A DNA stretch of 64,000 nucleotides from an uncultured Alphaproteobacteria bacterium (lineage in GTDB: Bacteria; Pseudomonadota; Alphaproteobacteria; MPNO01; UBA2964), in contig CALSLP010000005.1 of the NCBI GenBank assembly GCA_943787225.1, positions 186,001 through 250,000 of the forward strand, read 5' to 3'. Below are positions 47,195-56,558 of the stretch, piece by piece. Position numbers and translations under genes: made by a program. The stretch's first letter is position 1; each line of letters opens with the position of its first letter. The notes beneath the pieces are model-generated. The model did not search any database. It saw only the letters and a program-made list of their open reading frames with translations, and had not been told where the DNA came from.

Positions 47195-47552
47195 TGTATT
47201 GCTCGCGTAGGTAGATCTAGCCGTATCGCCAATAAACCATAGCAGTAGAGAGGTTAGTAAGTCGTTGGTTTATTTCTATCAAAATAGGTTAATCCAGTGA
47301 AAATCAGGTTAAATCAGCAATAACAAAGTTAAATGAACCGACATGTAACCATTGTTGGTCTGCTTTGGTGGGATAATTATATCCACTAACTAATTGATAT
47401 TATTTTATAAAATATTTTATTCATGGAAAATTAGGAATTTTGTCCGCTACTGGCTATCCGTTTCGGCTTATTCAGCTTCTTTCTAGTTGTTTGGGACTGA
47501 TTGAGATTATTCCGACCTATGTTTTAGGTGTTTTGCCAAAATTTAAGGAATT
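47195..47552. promoter_or_regulatory. Divergent regulatory region between kinase and MCP genes
   Basis: 358 bp without a credible gene, A+T-rich especially at 47380-47430. It separates the divergent kinase and chemotaxis genes and must hold both promoters. It contains four GTTwA-type hexamers spaced exactly 20 bp apart (47267-47332). Confidence 0.6.
47267..47332. repeat. Four direct hexamers at 20-bp spacing
   Basis: GGTTTA at 47267, GGTTAA at 47287, GGTTAA at 47307 and AGTTAA at 47327, each start exactly 20 bp from the next. The 14-base spacers are A-rich toward their 3' ends, so short A-tracts are also phased. The arrangement suits cooperative binding on one DNA face or intrinsic bending. 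Confidence 0.55.
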
Positions 47553-47894
47553 ATGATGCCCCGTAATTTGCCCATAGACGATACAACGAATTCAACTCCA
47601 TCCGGTTCGGTTCTGCCTTCGCTAAAAATCAGGGGGCGGCTGAATGGCGGCTTCGCTGCCGTGTGTATGGTGCTGATCGCTCTGGTTGGCATCACTGTGT
47701 GGCAAATTGGTGGGGTCGCAAAAGTGAACCAGCGGGTCGTAGATTTGCGGGCGCCGACATCGGCGGCGAGCCTCGGTATGGTCAATGGCATCAATGCCTC
47801 GCTGGCGGCGCTTCGCGGGTGGATGATCACCGGAAATCCCGCCTTCAAGCAGACAAGGGCGGCAGTTTGGTCGCAAACCAAAAAGCATTGCTGA
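47553..47894 (+). pseudogene. Methyl-accepting chemotaxis protein, N-terminal fragment
   Basis: 113 residues: a cytoplasmic N-terminus, the first membrane span ([20 protein letters not shown]) and the start of the periplasmic region ([38 protein letters not shown]). It stops at TGA 47892-47894 after running into the adjacent gene part in the wrong frame. The rest of the receptor continues one frame away from about 47873. The 150-250 residue periplasmic sensor domain expected between the two membrane spans is absent. Confidence 0.85.
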
Positions 47895-49147
47895 ATAAAG
47901 ACGTCGCGATTGCGGCCGCCTCGATAACGCTGCTTGAGAAAATCGAATGGGCTCTGCTGGTGTTCGGTCTGACGCTAGCTGGCATCGTTGCTTTCCTTAC
48001 GGCTCGTTCCATTGTGAATCCAGTTCGGTCGCTGACGGATGCGATGACGCAGCTCGCCGATGGTGACAAACAGACAGAAATTTCGGCTCTTGGGCGCAAA
48101 GATGAGCTTGGCTCAATGGCGCAGGCGGTGCAGGTGTTTAAAGACAATATGATCGAGAATGAACGCCTTCAGGCTGAGCAAGTCATTGCAGAGAAGAAGG
48201 CACAAGAAGCAGAAACTCTTCGCGAAGAAGAAAGCCGTGCCGCAGAAGCCAAGGTGGAAGAAGCTCAGCGGGACGCTGAGGAAAAGGCAGAGGCGGCCCG
48301 CAAACAGGCAATGCTGGAGACAGCGTCGTCGTTTGAGAAAAACGTCAAGAGTGTCGTGCAGGCATTGGCCTCCGCGACCACCGAGATGCAATCATCTGCT
48401 GAAGCCATGTCGGCGACGTCTCTGCGAACCCATGAGCAAGCCAGTGTCGTTACGACGGCCTCTGAAAAAGCCAGCTCAAGTGTCCAAACAGTGGCAACCG
48501 CGGCTGAGGAACTTTCGGCCTCTGTTGGGGAAATAAATCGACAGGCAACGCAAAGTAACCAGATCGCTCAAAATGCTGTCGATGAAGCGGACTCGGCGAA
48601 TAAAAAGGTCGAGGGGCTCGCGGATGCTGCGCAGAAAATTGGCGAAGTGGTGAACTTGATCAATGACATTGCAAGTCAGACCAACCTTCTGGCCCTCAAT
48701 GCTACGATCGAAGCGGCGCGTGCTGGTGATGCGGGCAAAGGGTTCGCTGTGGTCGCCTCGGAAGTCAAATCATTGGCCACGCAGACCGCAAAAGCGACAG
48801 AAGAGATTGCTTCCCAGATAACCTCTATACAGGGGGCGACCGGAGAAGCGGTTGTTGCCATTCAGGGTATCGGCGAAACCATTGGTCAGTTGGGGTCGAT
48901 CGCAACATCTGTTGCTTCCGCTGTTGGCGAACAAGGTTTGGCGACCCAGGAAATTGCAGAATCCGTGAATCAGGCGGCGACGGGAACGCAGGCAGTATCC
49001 GATAATATTACACAGGTGACGGAGGCCGCGAGCGAAAGTCAGGCCGCGTCGACGCAAATGCTTGCAGCCGCCAAGGAGCTGGCCCAGCAAGGTGATGTTC
49101 TCAGCAACGAAGTCGACAAGTTCCTCGAAGAGGTTCGTGCTGCCTAG
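47873..49147 (+). pseudogene. Methyl-accepting chemotaxis protein, HAMP and signalling part
   Basis: Reading frame of the receptor from about 47873: [17 protein letters not shown], the second membrane span ([20 protein letters not shown]), a HAMP domain ([20 protein letters not shown]), a long charged coiled coil rich in EEA and [15 protein letters not shown], and the MCP signalling domain. The hairpin tip is [20 protein letters not shown], then [20 protein letters not shown]. Frame is open upstream to 47663 but that part is a shadow of the N-terminal fragment. Without a start of its own it cannot be made as a receptor; CheA/CheW-interacting sequence itself looks intact. Confidence 0.88.
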
Positions 49148-49177
49148 GCCTCATTTGCCCAGCCGCGAGAGCTGAAC

Positions 49178-51355
49178 TCAGCTGCTCTTTTCAGTCTCGT
49201 AGCTGGGTATATAGGTCGCCGGTTTTTCACCGCCGCGGGCGCGTCTCGCAATCGCCTCTGGAACGGTCTCTGCTTCTGCAGCGTGTTGGAGGCCTTGCTT
49301 GCGATCCAGGGGAAACGGCGCCAGTAAATCAGGCGGCGGTAAGGTCGAGGCGGGGTAATACGCCATCTTTTGGTCTTTGGGGATTTTCTTCTTGGGATTG
49401 ATATTGGGGCGGTTGGCGCCTTTGGCAGCGACCGTGTAGTTTTTCGGATCGTATTTGAAAGTCTTGTCACCCATAATTTCCAGATCGAGCCACCATTTCT
49501 TGGCGTTGATCGGGTTGCCATAACCCAGAACATCATCCAGCCAGATCGCGATGGGCGCGAGGAAAGGCTTGAGCCACATCGCATGGACGCCGAGCCAGCT
49601 ACCGACCTGATGCAGGATCGGGCCGTCCAGCGTGATGTCTTTGGTCAGCGGGCAGATATGAATACAACGCCCGCAGGATGATCCCTTGAGATTGGTTGCG
49701 CGATAGCTGGTGCAGCGTTCGGTATCGGGCTTCCAGGTCTCATAGCCATTGAACATCACCTTGTCGCCATAAGGAATCGCCTGGCTCGGGCATTCGCGGG
49801 CGCATTTGAGGCAGCTGCCACAGAAAGTCTGAAGACCAAAGTCGATAGGCTTGTCGGTCGTCAACGGCATGTCGGTGGTGAGCACCGCTGTTTTAAACCG
49901 CATGCCCAAAAAGGGGTTAAGCGCGCTCTCGCCGATCCGGCTTTGCTCGCCAAGGCCGCTATTGAGCACCAGGGGAACATGCAGGACATGGCTGTCGAGA
50001 CTGGAATGCGCCCGGGCGGGATATCCCATCTCGCGGATCATCGCCGCCATAACGCCGACGACTTCCGCACCGCGCAGATAGGAGCGCATCGATTGCGCAC
50101 CCGAGATCCAGTCATTGCCGGTCGCGCCGAGGACGGTCTCATGCCCCTGATCAATCAGAACCGTCAGAGCATATTTATGATAGGGCACGATTGGCTGACC
50201 GCGCTTGTCGTGCGAATACCAACAATAATCCGGGATTTCACAAATGCCGGTTATTGATGAACCCATATAATGGCTCAAGGCTTTTAACGCCTTCATGTTT
50301 TCTTCGGCATCGCTGATACCCGGCGCAATGGTCTCGGCGGCCTGGCCTTCCTGGAGAGGTTTGACGCCCCACATCGGACGGACGATGCCTTGCGCCACTG
50401 GCTGCTTTTGCGACCAGCGATTAGCCTGGCTTTTGGTTTTCTCACTGAGATCACCAAGGGCGGTGCGCATATAAAAATTGGCCCGGCTGGGAACACGCGG
50501 CACCTCGTCGTCGATGATCAATGTCGTGGGACGATCAACGCGCTTTAGATCTTCCACCGGGTAGGGGCCGAGATGCGATGGACGGCGTTTCCGTCGCCAG
50601 CGTTCGAGGCCAGAGACAGCACCGCTTAAGCCGATTTGATAGCTAATATCGCGACCGTTACGGGCGTTGGGATGCAAAGGGTGGTCACATTCGAGTTGGT
50701 AATTGGTGGTGATTATCGAGACCGCGAAGCGGCTGTCCAGATAGGGGTTGATCAAATCATCACCGTCGCGGTTCGCGAGTCCGGCAAGAACGGTGAGCTT
50801 GTCGAGATCAACATCGCTTGCCCCGGTCCAGTGACATTTGGACACAAACCCCATGCTGGATATTTGGCCGCTGACACAGGCAGCAATTTCGGCTGCCCGC
50901 AGCGTCGCGATAAGATGGGCATTTCCGTCGACCCAACCGGACGCGATATTGCTGGAATCGATCGGCGCAGAATATTCGACCAGGATAACAACCGCGTGGC
51001 CGCCGACACCCTTGGCATCATCAAGCCAGGCACTCTCGGGCATTTCGCAAATACCCATCTGCGAGGCGTCGAGAAAATACCCGGCACCCTTGATATCAGC
51101 GCTGCGGCGGGACAGATCGTCCGGAACCGGTGCTTCTTTGGCAAATGGTTCAGGTTCGCGGAGCGCGTTATAAGCGTCCAAATGCTGGTTGATAGCAGTG
51201 ACCAGATATTTGCTGCCGCCGGTCGTCATTGGTTTGGGGGGTGCGGCGGGACGCGCGGTTTCTTCCGCAACAATGCTGGGCTCACGGCGTAGACGTTCCA
51301 GCGGGTAGGGGCCTAAATCGACGGGGCGGCTCAGACGGTTTTTCCTACTTAACAT
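49178..51355 (-). CDS. Reductive-dehalogenase-like protein, soluble, with duplicated domain
   Basis: 725-residue RdhA-like corrinoid/Fe-S protein with no TAT or Sec signal, so cytoplasmic. Two related halves: DLGPYPLERLRR and MGICEMPESAWL in the first, HLGPYPVEDLKR and TGICEIPDYCWYSHD in the second. Only the second half continues into two 4Fe-4S motifs: CGSCLKCARECPSQAI, then a Cys at CTSYRATN followed by CGRCIHICPLTKD. This resembles the catabolic, oxygen-tolerant RdhA of Nitratireductor pacificus, whose N-terminal half is a degenerate copy of the cobalamin-binding fold. The predicted substrate is an organohalide, but dehalogenation is inference. No fused flavodoxin-reductase domain or nearby rdhB. 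Confidence 0.85.
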   Translation of the reverse strand: MLSRKNRLSRPVDLGPYPLERLRREPSIVAEETARPAAPPKPMTTGGSKYLVTAINQHLDAYNALREPEPFAKEAPVPDDLSRRSADIKGAGYFLDASQMGICEMPESAWLDDAKGVGGHAVVILVEYSAPIDSSNIASGWVDGNAHLIATLRAAEIAACVSGQISSMGFVSKCHWTGASDVDLDKLTVLAGLANRDGDDLINPYLDSRFAVSIITTNYQLECDHPLHPNARNGRDISYQIGLSGAVSGLERWRRKRRPSHLGPYPVEDLKRVDRPTTLIIDDEVPRVPSRANFYMRTALGDLSEKTKSQANRWSQKQPVAQGIVRPMWGVKPLQEGQAAETIAPGISDAEENMKALKALSHYMGSSITGICEIPDYCWYSHDKRGQPIVPYHKYALTVLIDQGHETVLGATGNDWISGAQSMRSYLRGAEVVGVMAAMIREMGYPARAHSSLDSHVLHVPLVLNSGLGEQSRIGESALNPFLGMRFKTAVLTTDMPLTTDKPIDFGLQTFCGSCLKCARECPSQAIPYGDKVMFNGYETWKPDTERCTSYRATNLKGSSCGRCIHICPLTKDITLDGPILHQVGSWLGVHAMWLKPFLAPIAIWLDDVLGYGNPINAKKWWLDLEIMGDKTFKYDPKNYTVAAKGANRPNINPKKKIPKDQKMAYYPASTLPPPDLLAPFPLDRKQGLQHAAEAETVPEAIARRARGGEKPATYIPSYETEKSS

Positions 51356-51467
51356 GACGTGACCTTATAGCGTGATGGCATAGCGTGAGGTCGCCGGTTC
51401 CCATTCCGGGAGCTTCTGCTGAATTGCTATCGATTGATATTAAAATCGTCAAGTTACCTGTCTGTTT

Positions 51468-52169
51468 CTAACGACGTTTGCCGTAATAGAGGCGGGCCAG
51501 TGTTGAAGGCTTTACGCGGAGATGCCACAGCGCATGGATCAGAAGCCAGCCCCAGACAATGGCAACCGGATGGCGTCCGTGAAATTTCCGCGAGGAGGTG
51601 ACAAGGGGTGGCTGTTCGATACACAGCGTTGGACCATACCGTTCAAGACGGCGGGTGAAGTCGTAATCTTCCATCAGCGGAATCGCCTGGATCGGACCAA
51701 TCGTCTGATAGACAGAGCGCCGGACAAAAATACCGGAATCTCCGTAATAGACGCCTTTCGATCGTATCCATCGGTAAAACCCGATAAGCCAGCGGTCGAA
51801 TTTTGTGTCACCGTCAAACAGTAACCGAAAATTGCCGCCACCTGCATCGGGGTTGGTGTTCAGTTCTTCCAGGATTGCAGCCAACGCCCCCTCAGGCAGG
51901 TTGGTGTCGGCATGGAGAAAAAACAGTACGTCACCGGTTGCAGCTGCAGCGCCTTGATGAAGTTGATTGCCGCGCCCCGGATTACAGTCGACGAGTGTTG
52001 CGCCGGAACTTTCCACAGCCGCGATTGTCCCGTCCGCACTACCGCCATCGGCGACGATTATCTCCGCCGTGATCTTATCTGCGGCGAGGGCAGAGAGAAC
52101 ATTTTCGATCCGACCGGCTTCATTCAGGGTCGGAATAATGACAGAGAGAGTTGTGACCGTATTCGTCAC
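51468..52169 (-). CDS. TIGR04283-type family 2 glycosyltransferase
   Basis: 233 residues from a GTG at 52169, seven bases after the TerB gene stop; the longer frame to 52316 would lie inside that gene and lacks similarity. Motifs: LSVIIPTLNEAGRIENVLSA, EIIVADGGSADGTIAAVES, DVLFFLHADTNLPEGAL and YGDSGIFVRRSVYQTIG, followed by LMEDYDFTRRLERYGP. Paralogous to 19110-19790. No DUF2064 partner here. Substrate unknown. Confidence 0.88.
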   Translation of the reverse strand: MTNTVTTLSVIIPTLNEAGRIENVLSALAADKITAEIIVADGGSADGTIAAVESSGATLVDCNPGRGNQLHQGAAAATGDVLFFLHADTNLPEGALAAILEELNTNPDAGGGNFRLLFDGDTKFDRWLIGFYRWIRSKGVYYGDSGIFVRRSVYQTIGPIQAIPLMEDYDFTRRLERYGPTLCIEQPPLVTSSRKFHGRHPVAIVWGWLLIHALWHLRVKPSTLARLYYGKRR

Positions 52170-52176
52170 TTCTGGG

Positions 52177-52614
52177 TTACAGGCCGGTTTCGGCTGGGTC
52201 GAGTCCCATATTGGCACAGAGTTGATCGATGGCAGCCTTCTCACTCTCTGTGAAATCATCATCTGACTTGCCAATGGCGACACATACATTGACGAGCAAG
52301 CGGGCAGCATGTTCATCCTCGGAGAGCTTGCGGACGAGGCGTAGAATATTCTCGCGGGCGGCGCCTGGGTCAGCCGTCAAGGCTTCGGCATGTTGGCGGT
52401 AAATATCTATCGCGTCATGGGGGTCATAAATATTAAGTTCGTTTATCGTTTCCAATGCCTGATCAAGCATCGAAAGCTCGGCGATGTTGATTTCGCCATC
52501 TGCAGAAGCAACCAAGGCACTTGCTGCCATTGTCGCTTCGAGAAAGGAGCGATTGCGGAACTTTTGTAGCTCCTGAGACAGCACAGAGCGCGCTTGTTGA
52601 AAAAAACCAGACAT
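52177..52614 (-). CDS. TerB-family protein
   Basis: 145-residue all-helical protein of the TerB/tellurite-resistance fold: FLEATMAASALVASADGEIN, then ENILRLVRKLSEDEHAARLL and the second acidic SDDDFTESEKAAIDQLCANM. The two Asp-rich helix starts (ADGEI, SDDDF) resemble the metal-binding motifs of TerB. No other ter gene is nearby, so tellurite resistance should not be assumed. Forms a probable operon with the downstream glycosyltransferase. Confidence 0.85.
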   Translation of the reverse strand: MSGFFQQARSVLSQELQKFRNRSFLEATMAASALVASADGEINIAELSMLDQALETINELNIYDPHDAIDIYRQHAEALTADPGAARENILRLVRKLSEDEHAARLLVNVCVAIGKSDDDFTESEKAAIDQLCANMGLDPAETGL

Positions 52615-52718
52615 TGCTTCTTACCTTACCCCGAGATCACCTATTATGGATCCTTTTAACACGTTTAGAAGACTCGTTATTGTCATTCGTCCCAGACACC
52701 GAATATGGTCATATTCTC

Positions 52719-53129
52719 ATGAACGACGATCCCACAAATGAAAATGTTACCCCGGCAAGTCGGCTTGCGCGGCCATTTCTGCTGGCGCTGGGCTGGATCG
52801 CCGTGGCGCTGGGTGTCATTGGTGTCGTCGTGCCGGGATTGCCAACGACTCCGTTTCTGCTGGTGGCCTTGTGGGCATTTTCCAAGACGTCTAAACGGTT
52901 TCATGACTGGCTGTACAATCACCCGCGCTTGGGTCCACCCTTGCGGGATTGGCGACAGCACGGGGTTATTCCTGTGAAGGCGAAAGTACTCGCCATCGCG
53001 ACAATGACAGTAAGCCTGCTCTGGATAATCTTTGGTATTGCTGATGATTGGGTGCTACCAACGATTGTTGCCGCCTGTCTGCTGCCGCCGGCCATTTTTA
53101 TCCTTACCCGGCCGAGCCAGCCCAAATAA
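52719..53129 (+). CDS. YbaN-family (DUF454) membrane protein
   Basis: 136 residues from the ATG at 52719; the frame is open to 52521 but that part overlaps the divergent TerB gene. ALGWIAVALGVIGVVVPGLP, then TTPFLLVALWAFSKTSKRFH and LYNHPRLGPPLRDWRQHGVI are the DUF454 signature, followed by two more hydrophobic helices (AIATMTVSLLWIIFGIAD, LPTIVAACLLPPAIFIL). Small inner-membrane protein of unknown function. Confidence 0.9.
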   Translation: MNDDPTNENVTPASRLARPFLLALGWIAVALGVIGVVVPGLPTTPFLLVALWAFSKTSKRFHDWLYNHPRLGPPLRDWRQHGVIPVKAKVLAIATMTVSLLWIIFGIADDWVLPTIVAACLLPPAIFILTRPSQPK

Positions 53130-53175
53130 CCGACCCTTTGCACCATGCGTCCCCTTCTGGCATCTTCTTGAAACT

Positions 53176-54873
53176 ATGAAATATGATTTTATCATTGCGG
53201 GTGGTGGCTCTGCGGGATGCGTTCTTGCCAGCCGGTTGTCCGAGAACTCAAAGAACAATGTCCTCCTGATTGAAGCTGGCGTGGATTTCAAGCCGGGTGA
53301 GGAACCTGCCGATATTCGGTCTTCCTACCCGATGGCAGCTTCATTCAACCCCGCCTATCACTGGACGAACCTCAAGGTTCGCCAAGCGGAGAACAACAGC
53401 AATCGGCCTGGTGGAACACCGCTCCGGTTTATGGAACAGGCGCGGGTTGTCGGTGGCGGTTCCAGCATTAACGCCCAAATGGCCAATCGTGGATCGCCGG
53501 AAGATTACAACGAGTGGGTTGAAATCGGCGCTGATGGTTGGGGCTGGGATGACGTGCTGCCCTATTTCAAAAAACTGGAATCCGATCAGGATTTTGATGG
53601 TGAATTGCATGGCAAAGATGGCCCGATCACCATTCGCCGGGTCAAGGAAGAGCTATGGTGCGGCTTTTCTCATGCGGTAACGCGGGTCTTGGAGAATGCG
53701 GGCTTCCAGCGGCAGGATGACCAGAATGGTCCCTTTGTCGATGGCTGGTTTCCGACATCCGTTTCGAACCATCCTGATGACCATCGTCAATCTGCGGCGA
53801 TGGGCTATCTCAATCCCGAGGTTCGCAAGCGACCGAACTTGCATATTCGGTCCGAGACACATGTCGAGTCAGTGGTGTTCGAAGGAATCAAAGCGACCGG
53901 TGTTCGCGTTAGACAAAACGGCGAACCTGAAACCATTCCGGCGAATGAAGTCATCCTGTCATCAGGGGCCCTCCATACGCCAGCGACCTTGATGCGGTCT
54001 GGCGTCGGGCGGGCCGGGCATTTGCGCGAACACGGGATTGATGTTTTCGCGGACCGCGCTGGTGTTGGCATGAACCTCAACGAGCATCCGACGATTGCGG
54101 TTTCCTCCTATCTGCATTCCGATGCCCGGCTGCACGAACTCGGCCGCGGTCACGCGCAGGTGGCGTTCCGATACAGTTCCGGCATCGAAGATTGTGGTGC
54201 GCAGGATATGTATGTTTCTGTCAGCGCGAAATCCGGTTGGCATGCGGTTGGCCAGCGCCTTGGATCTTTTTTGCTGTGGTGTAACAAGCCCTACTCGCGG
54301 GGCACCGTCGGCTTAACATCTGCGGATCCAATGTCAGAACCTGATGTTGCTTTTGAAATGCTTTCTGATCGTCGCGATCTGGAGCGGCTCAAGGACTCCA
54401 TCCGCAGATTGGCGGCCTTATTTGCCGATCCGGCTATGGCGAATATTGCCTCTGATCCGTTCCCGTCAAACTATTCCGAACGAGTGCGCCGTATCGGTGC
54501 CGTCACCACGAAGAACAAAATTCTGACGTCTATTCTAGGGTTTCTGATGGATGCACCGGGGCCGTTGCGCCGGGCCGCAATCCACGGCTTTATTACCCAG
54601 GGTGTGACCCTCAAGGGGTTGCTGGAAGATGAAGCGGCGATGGAGGAATGGATCCGCGATGGCGTAACGGGTTGTTGGCATCCATCGGGCACGTGCCGGA
54701 TGGGCCGTGCAGATGACCCTTTGGCGGTGGTTGATAATCAGGGGCGTGTTTACGGCGTTGAAGGTCTGCGGGTTTGCGATGCGTCGATCTTCCCCTGTGT
54801 GCCGCGGGCGAACACAAACATTCCGACGATTATGTGCGCCGAGAAGATAGCGGACGCGATCGTCAATAATTGA
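53176..54873 (+). CDS. GMC-family FAD-dependent oxidoreductase (choline-dehydrogenase-like)
   Basis: 565 residues from the ATG at 53176 (MKYDFIIAGGGSAGCVLASR, the FAD Rossmann motif); the frame is open upstream to 53032 without similarity. Other landmarks: ARVVGGGSSINAQMANRGSP, the PROSITE GMC segment SSGALHTPATLMRSGVGRAG, and the catalytic His region CWHPSGTCRMGRADDP with VCDASIFPCVPRANTNIPT near the C-terminus. Oxidises an alcohol; choline is only one possibility. Followed by a UbiD-family gene. Confidence 0.93.
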   Translation: MKYDFIIAGGGSAGCVLASRLSENSKNNVLLIEAGVDFKPGEEPADIRSSYPMAASFNPAYHWTNLKVRQAENNSNRPGGTPLRFMEQARVVGGGSSINAQMANRGSPEDYNEWVEIGADGWGWDDVLPYFKKLESDQDFDGELHGKDGPITIRRVKEELWCGFSHAVTRVLENAGFQRQDDQNGPFVDGWFPTSVSNHPDDHRQSAAMGYLNPEVRKRPNLHIRSETHVESVVFEGIKATGVRVRQNGEPETIPANEVILSSGALHTPATLMRSGVGRAGHLREHGIDVFADRAGVGMNLNEHPTIAVSSYLHSDARLHELGRGHAQVAFRYSSGIEDCGAQDMYVSVSAKSGWHAVGQRLGSFLLWCNKPYSRGTVGLTSADPMSEPDVAFEMLSDRRDLERLKDSIRRLAALFADPAMANIASDPFPSNYSERVRRIGAVTTKNKILTSILGFLMDAPGPLRRAAIHGFITQGVTLKGLLEDEAAMEEWIRDGVTGCWHPSGTCRMGRADDPLAVVDNQGRVYGVEGLRVCDASIFPCVPRANTNIPTIMCAEKIADAIVNN

Positions 54874-54959
54874 TGACGCTACAATGCGATGTGGTTGTCC
54901 AGCTGCGGGACGGATGTTAGGTTCGCGCGCAATTATTTACCCATAGTGGAAAGCGAATT

Positions 54960-56558
54960 ATGTCCAATAGTTTCAGGCAGTTTATCGAGGATCTCCGTGC
55001 TGAAGGCCAGATCCGGGAAATCACAAAACCCACGGATATCCGACACATTGCGGCGCTTGTTGATCAATCCGAAACGGCGCTGATCTTTAGTAATGTTATT
55101 GGCTATGACATGCCGGTTGTCTCTGGCCTGACGAACAGCCGCGACAGGCTTGCGATTGCTATGGGGTGTGAATTCAACGAGATCGAGGGACGACTTCGCG
55201 CTGGCATCGACCGGCCGATCCCGCCTCGTATGGTCAATTCCGGACCAGCCCGGGAAATCCTGATCGAAGGCGATGACGTTGATCTTTATAATTTACCAGT
55301 GCCGTTGTTCTCAGTGCGTGATGGTGGCCCGATGATGACCGCCGGTATTACATTGGTCGAAGATCCTGATCTGGGGCTCAATGCCGGTATCTATCGGATG
55401 TTGGTGAAAGATAAAAATACGACGGGCATCGATGTCGTGACGCCGAATAATCTCCGAAAGCTCGCTGAAAAGGCTTTTGCTAAAGGCGAGCCGTTGCCGA
55501 TCTCGGTCAATATCGGAACCCATCCGTCATCCTTGATTACCGGTTGTTTCAAAGCGGCGCCGGGTGTTGATGAGATCGCGATGGCGGGTGGTATGCTGGG
55601 CGAAGCTGTTGAGCTGACGCCGTGTAAAACTATCAGTACTCCCTGTATCGCTGATGCAGAAATCGTTCTTGAAGCGGAACTGCTGCCAACCGGCTGGACC
55701 AAACCAGAGGGTCGCTTTGGCGAGTTTACCCGTCTGATGGGTGGTTTGCATTGGAATCCGCATGTCCGCATCAAGGCAATCTCGATGCGGAAAAACCCAA
55801 TGTATTACGCGCTGCATATGCCGTGGGAAAACATTTGGCCGAGCGGACCTATCTATGAAGCCGCGGTACGGCGGGCGCTGCACGAAGCAGGCGTTCAGGT
55901 GACGGCGGTGAATATTACGCCGGGTGGTTGTTGCCATTGGCATGCTGTGATCGCGATAAAGCCGCTGCCCGGTGATGGCAAGAATGCGATCCTCGCCTCA
56001 TTGTCCGTTGCTGACATGAAACATGTTGTCATTGTTGATGAAGATATCGATGTCTTTGATGGCATGGATGTCGAATGGGCAATTGCGACACGCGTGCAGG
56101 CCGATCGTGACGTAACCATCATATCCGGGGCGCGGTCGAAACCACTGGATCCCAGTCTTGTCATTACGCCGGGTAAAATCCCGACGACGTCGAAGATGGG
56201 TATTGATGCAACGATTAGTGATGAGCTTCCCCGGGAACGTTTTGAACGGATCACCTACGCCTATGCTGATGAAGTAAATCTGGATGATATGCTGGGTGAT
56301 GGACCGGCCAAGGAAGCGGCACCGGAGGTTTCTGACGAAGATGTCGCTGCATTGGCTGAAAAAATTCGCGAAGTTATTACTGAACAACCTCTCTATTTTG
56401 CAGAATTGGCAGAACGGTTCTCAAGCGATGGTTTCCAGACTGTGGCGCGTGCCTTGGGGACAATCCATGCTGCGGAAGAGCTGTGGCAGGATAAGGTTGG
56501 GAAGTTCTGTCTTGTTGGCTCGGAATTTGCGGCGCAGCCTCCACAGGGGCGCGGCTAA
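54960..56558 (+). CDS. UbiD-family prFMN-dependent decarboxylase
   Basis: 532 residues. N-terminal SFRQFIEDLRAEGQIREI, core LYNLPVPLFSVRDGGPMMTA, TISTPCIADAEIVLEAEL and PEGRFGEFTRLMGGLHWNPH with the Glu-containing active-site segment. The C-terminal 50 residues (IREVITEQPLYFAELAERFS onward) form an extra helical domain often seen in lineage-specific members. Acts as a reversible (de)carboxylase of aromatic or unsaturated acids with prenylated FMN; a ubiX partner is not in the window. Substrate unknown; the adjacent GMC oxidoreductase may share a pathway. Confidence 0.92.
   Translation: MSNSFRQFIEDLRAEGQIREITKPTDIRHIAALVDQSETALIFSNVIGYDMPVVSGLTNSRDRLAIAMGCEFNEIEGRLRAGIDRPIPPRMVNSGPAREILIEGDDVDLYNLPVPLFSVRDGGPMMTAGITLVEDPDLGLNAGIYRMLVKDKNTTGIDVVTPNNLRKLAEKAFAKGEPLPISVNIGTHPSSLITGCFKAAPGVDEIAMAGGMLGEAVELTPCKTISTPCIADAEIVLEAELLPTGWTKPEGRFGEFTRLMGGLHWNPHVRIKAISMRKNPMYYALHMPWENIWPSGPIYEAAVRRALHEAGVQVTAVNITPGGCCHWHAVIAIKPLPGDGKNAILASLSVADMKHVVIVDEDIDVFDGMDVEWAIATRVQADRDVTIISGARSKPLDPSLVITPGKIPTTSKMGIDATISDELPRERFERITYAYADEVNLDDMLGDGPAKEAAPEVSDEDVAALAEKIREVITEQPLYFAELAERFSSDGFQTVARALGTIHAAEELWQDKVGKFCLVGSEFAAQPPQGRG

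Noticed and set aside
51356..51467. Possible cobalamin riboswitch upstream of the RdhA-like gene
   Set aside because: The 112-bp gap is too short for the usual element and no B12-box-like sequence was recognised.
52170..52316. Longer N-terminus for the glycosyltransferase (start at 52316)
   Set aside because: It would lie inside the TerB gene in another frame and has no similarity to the family; GTG at 52169 fits the family start.
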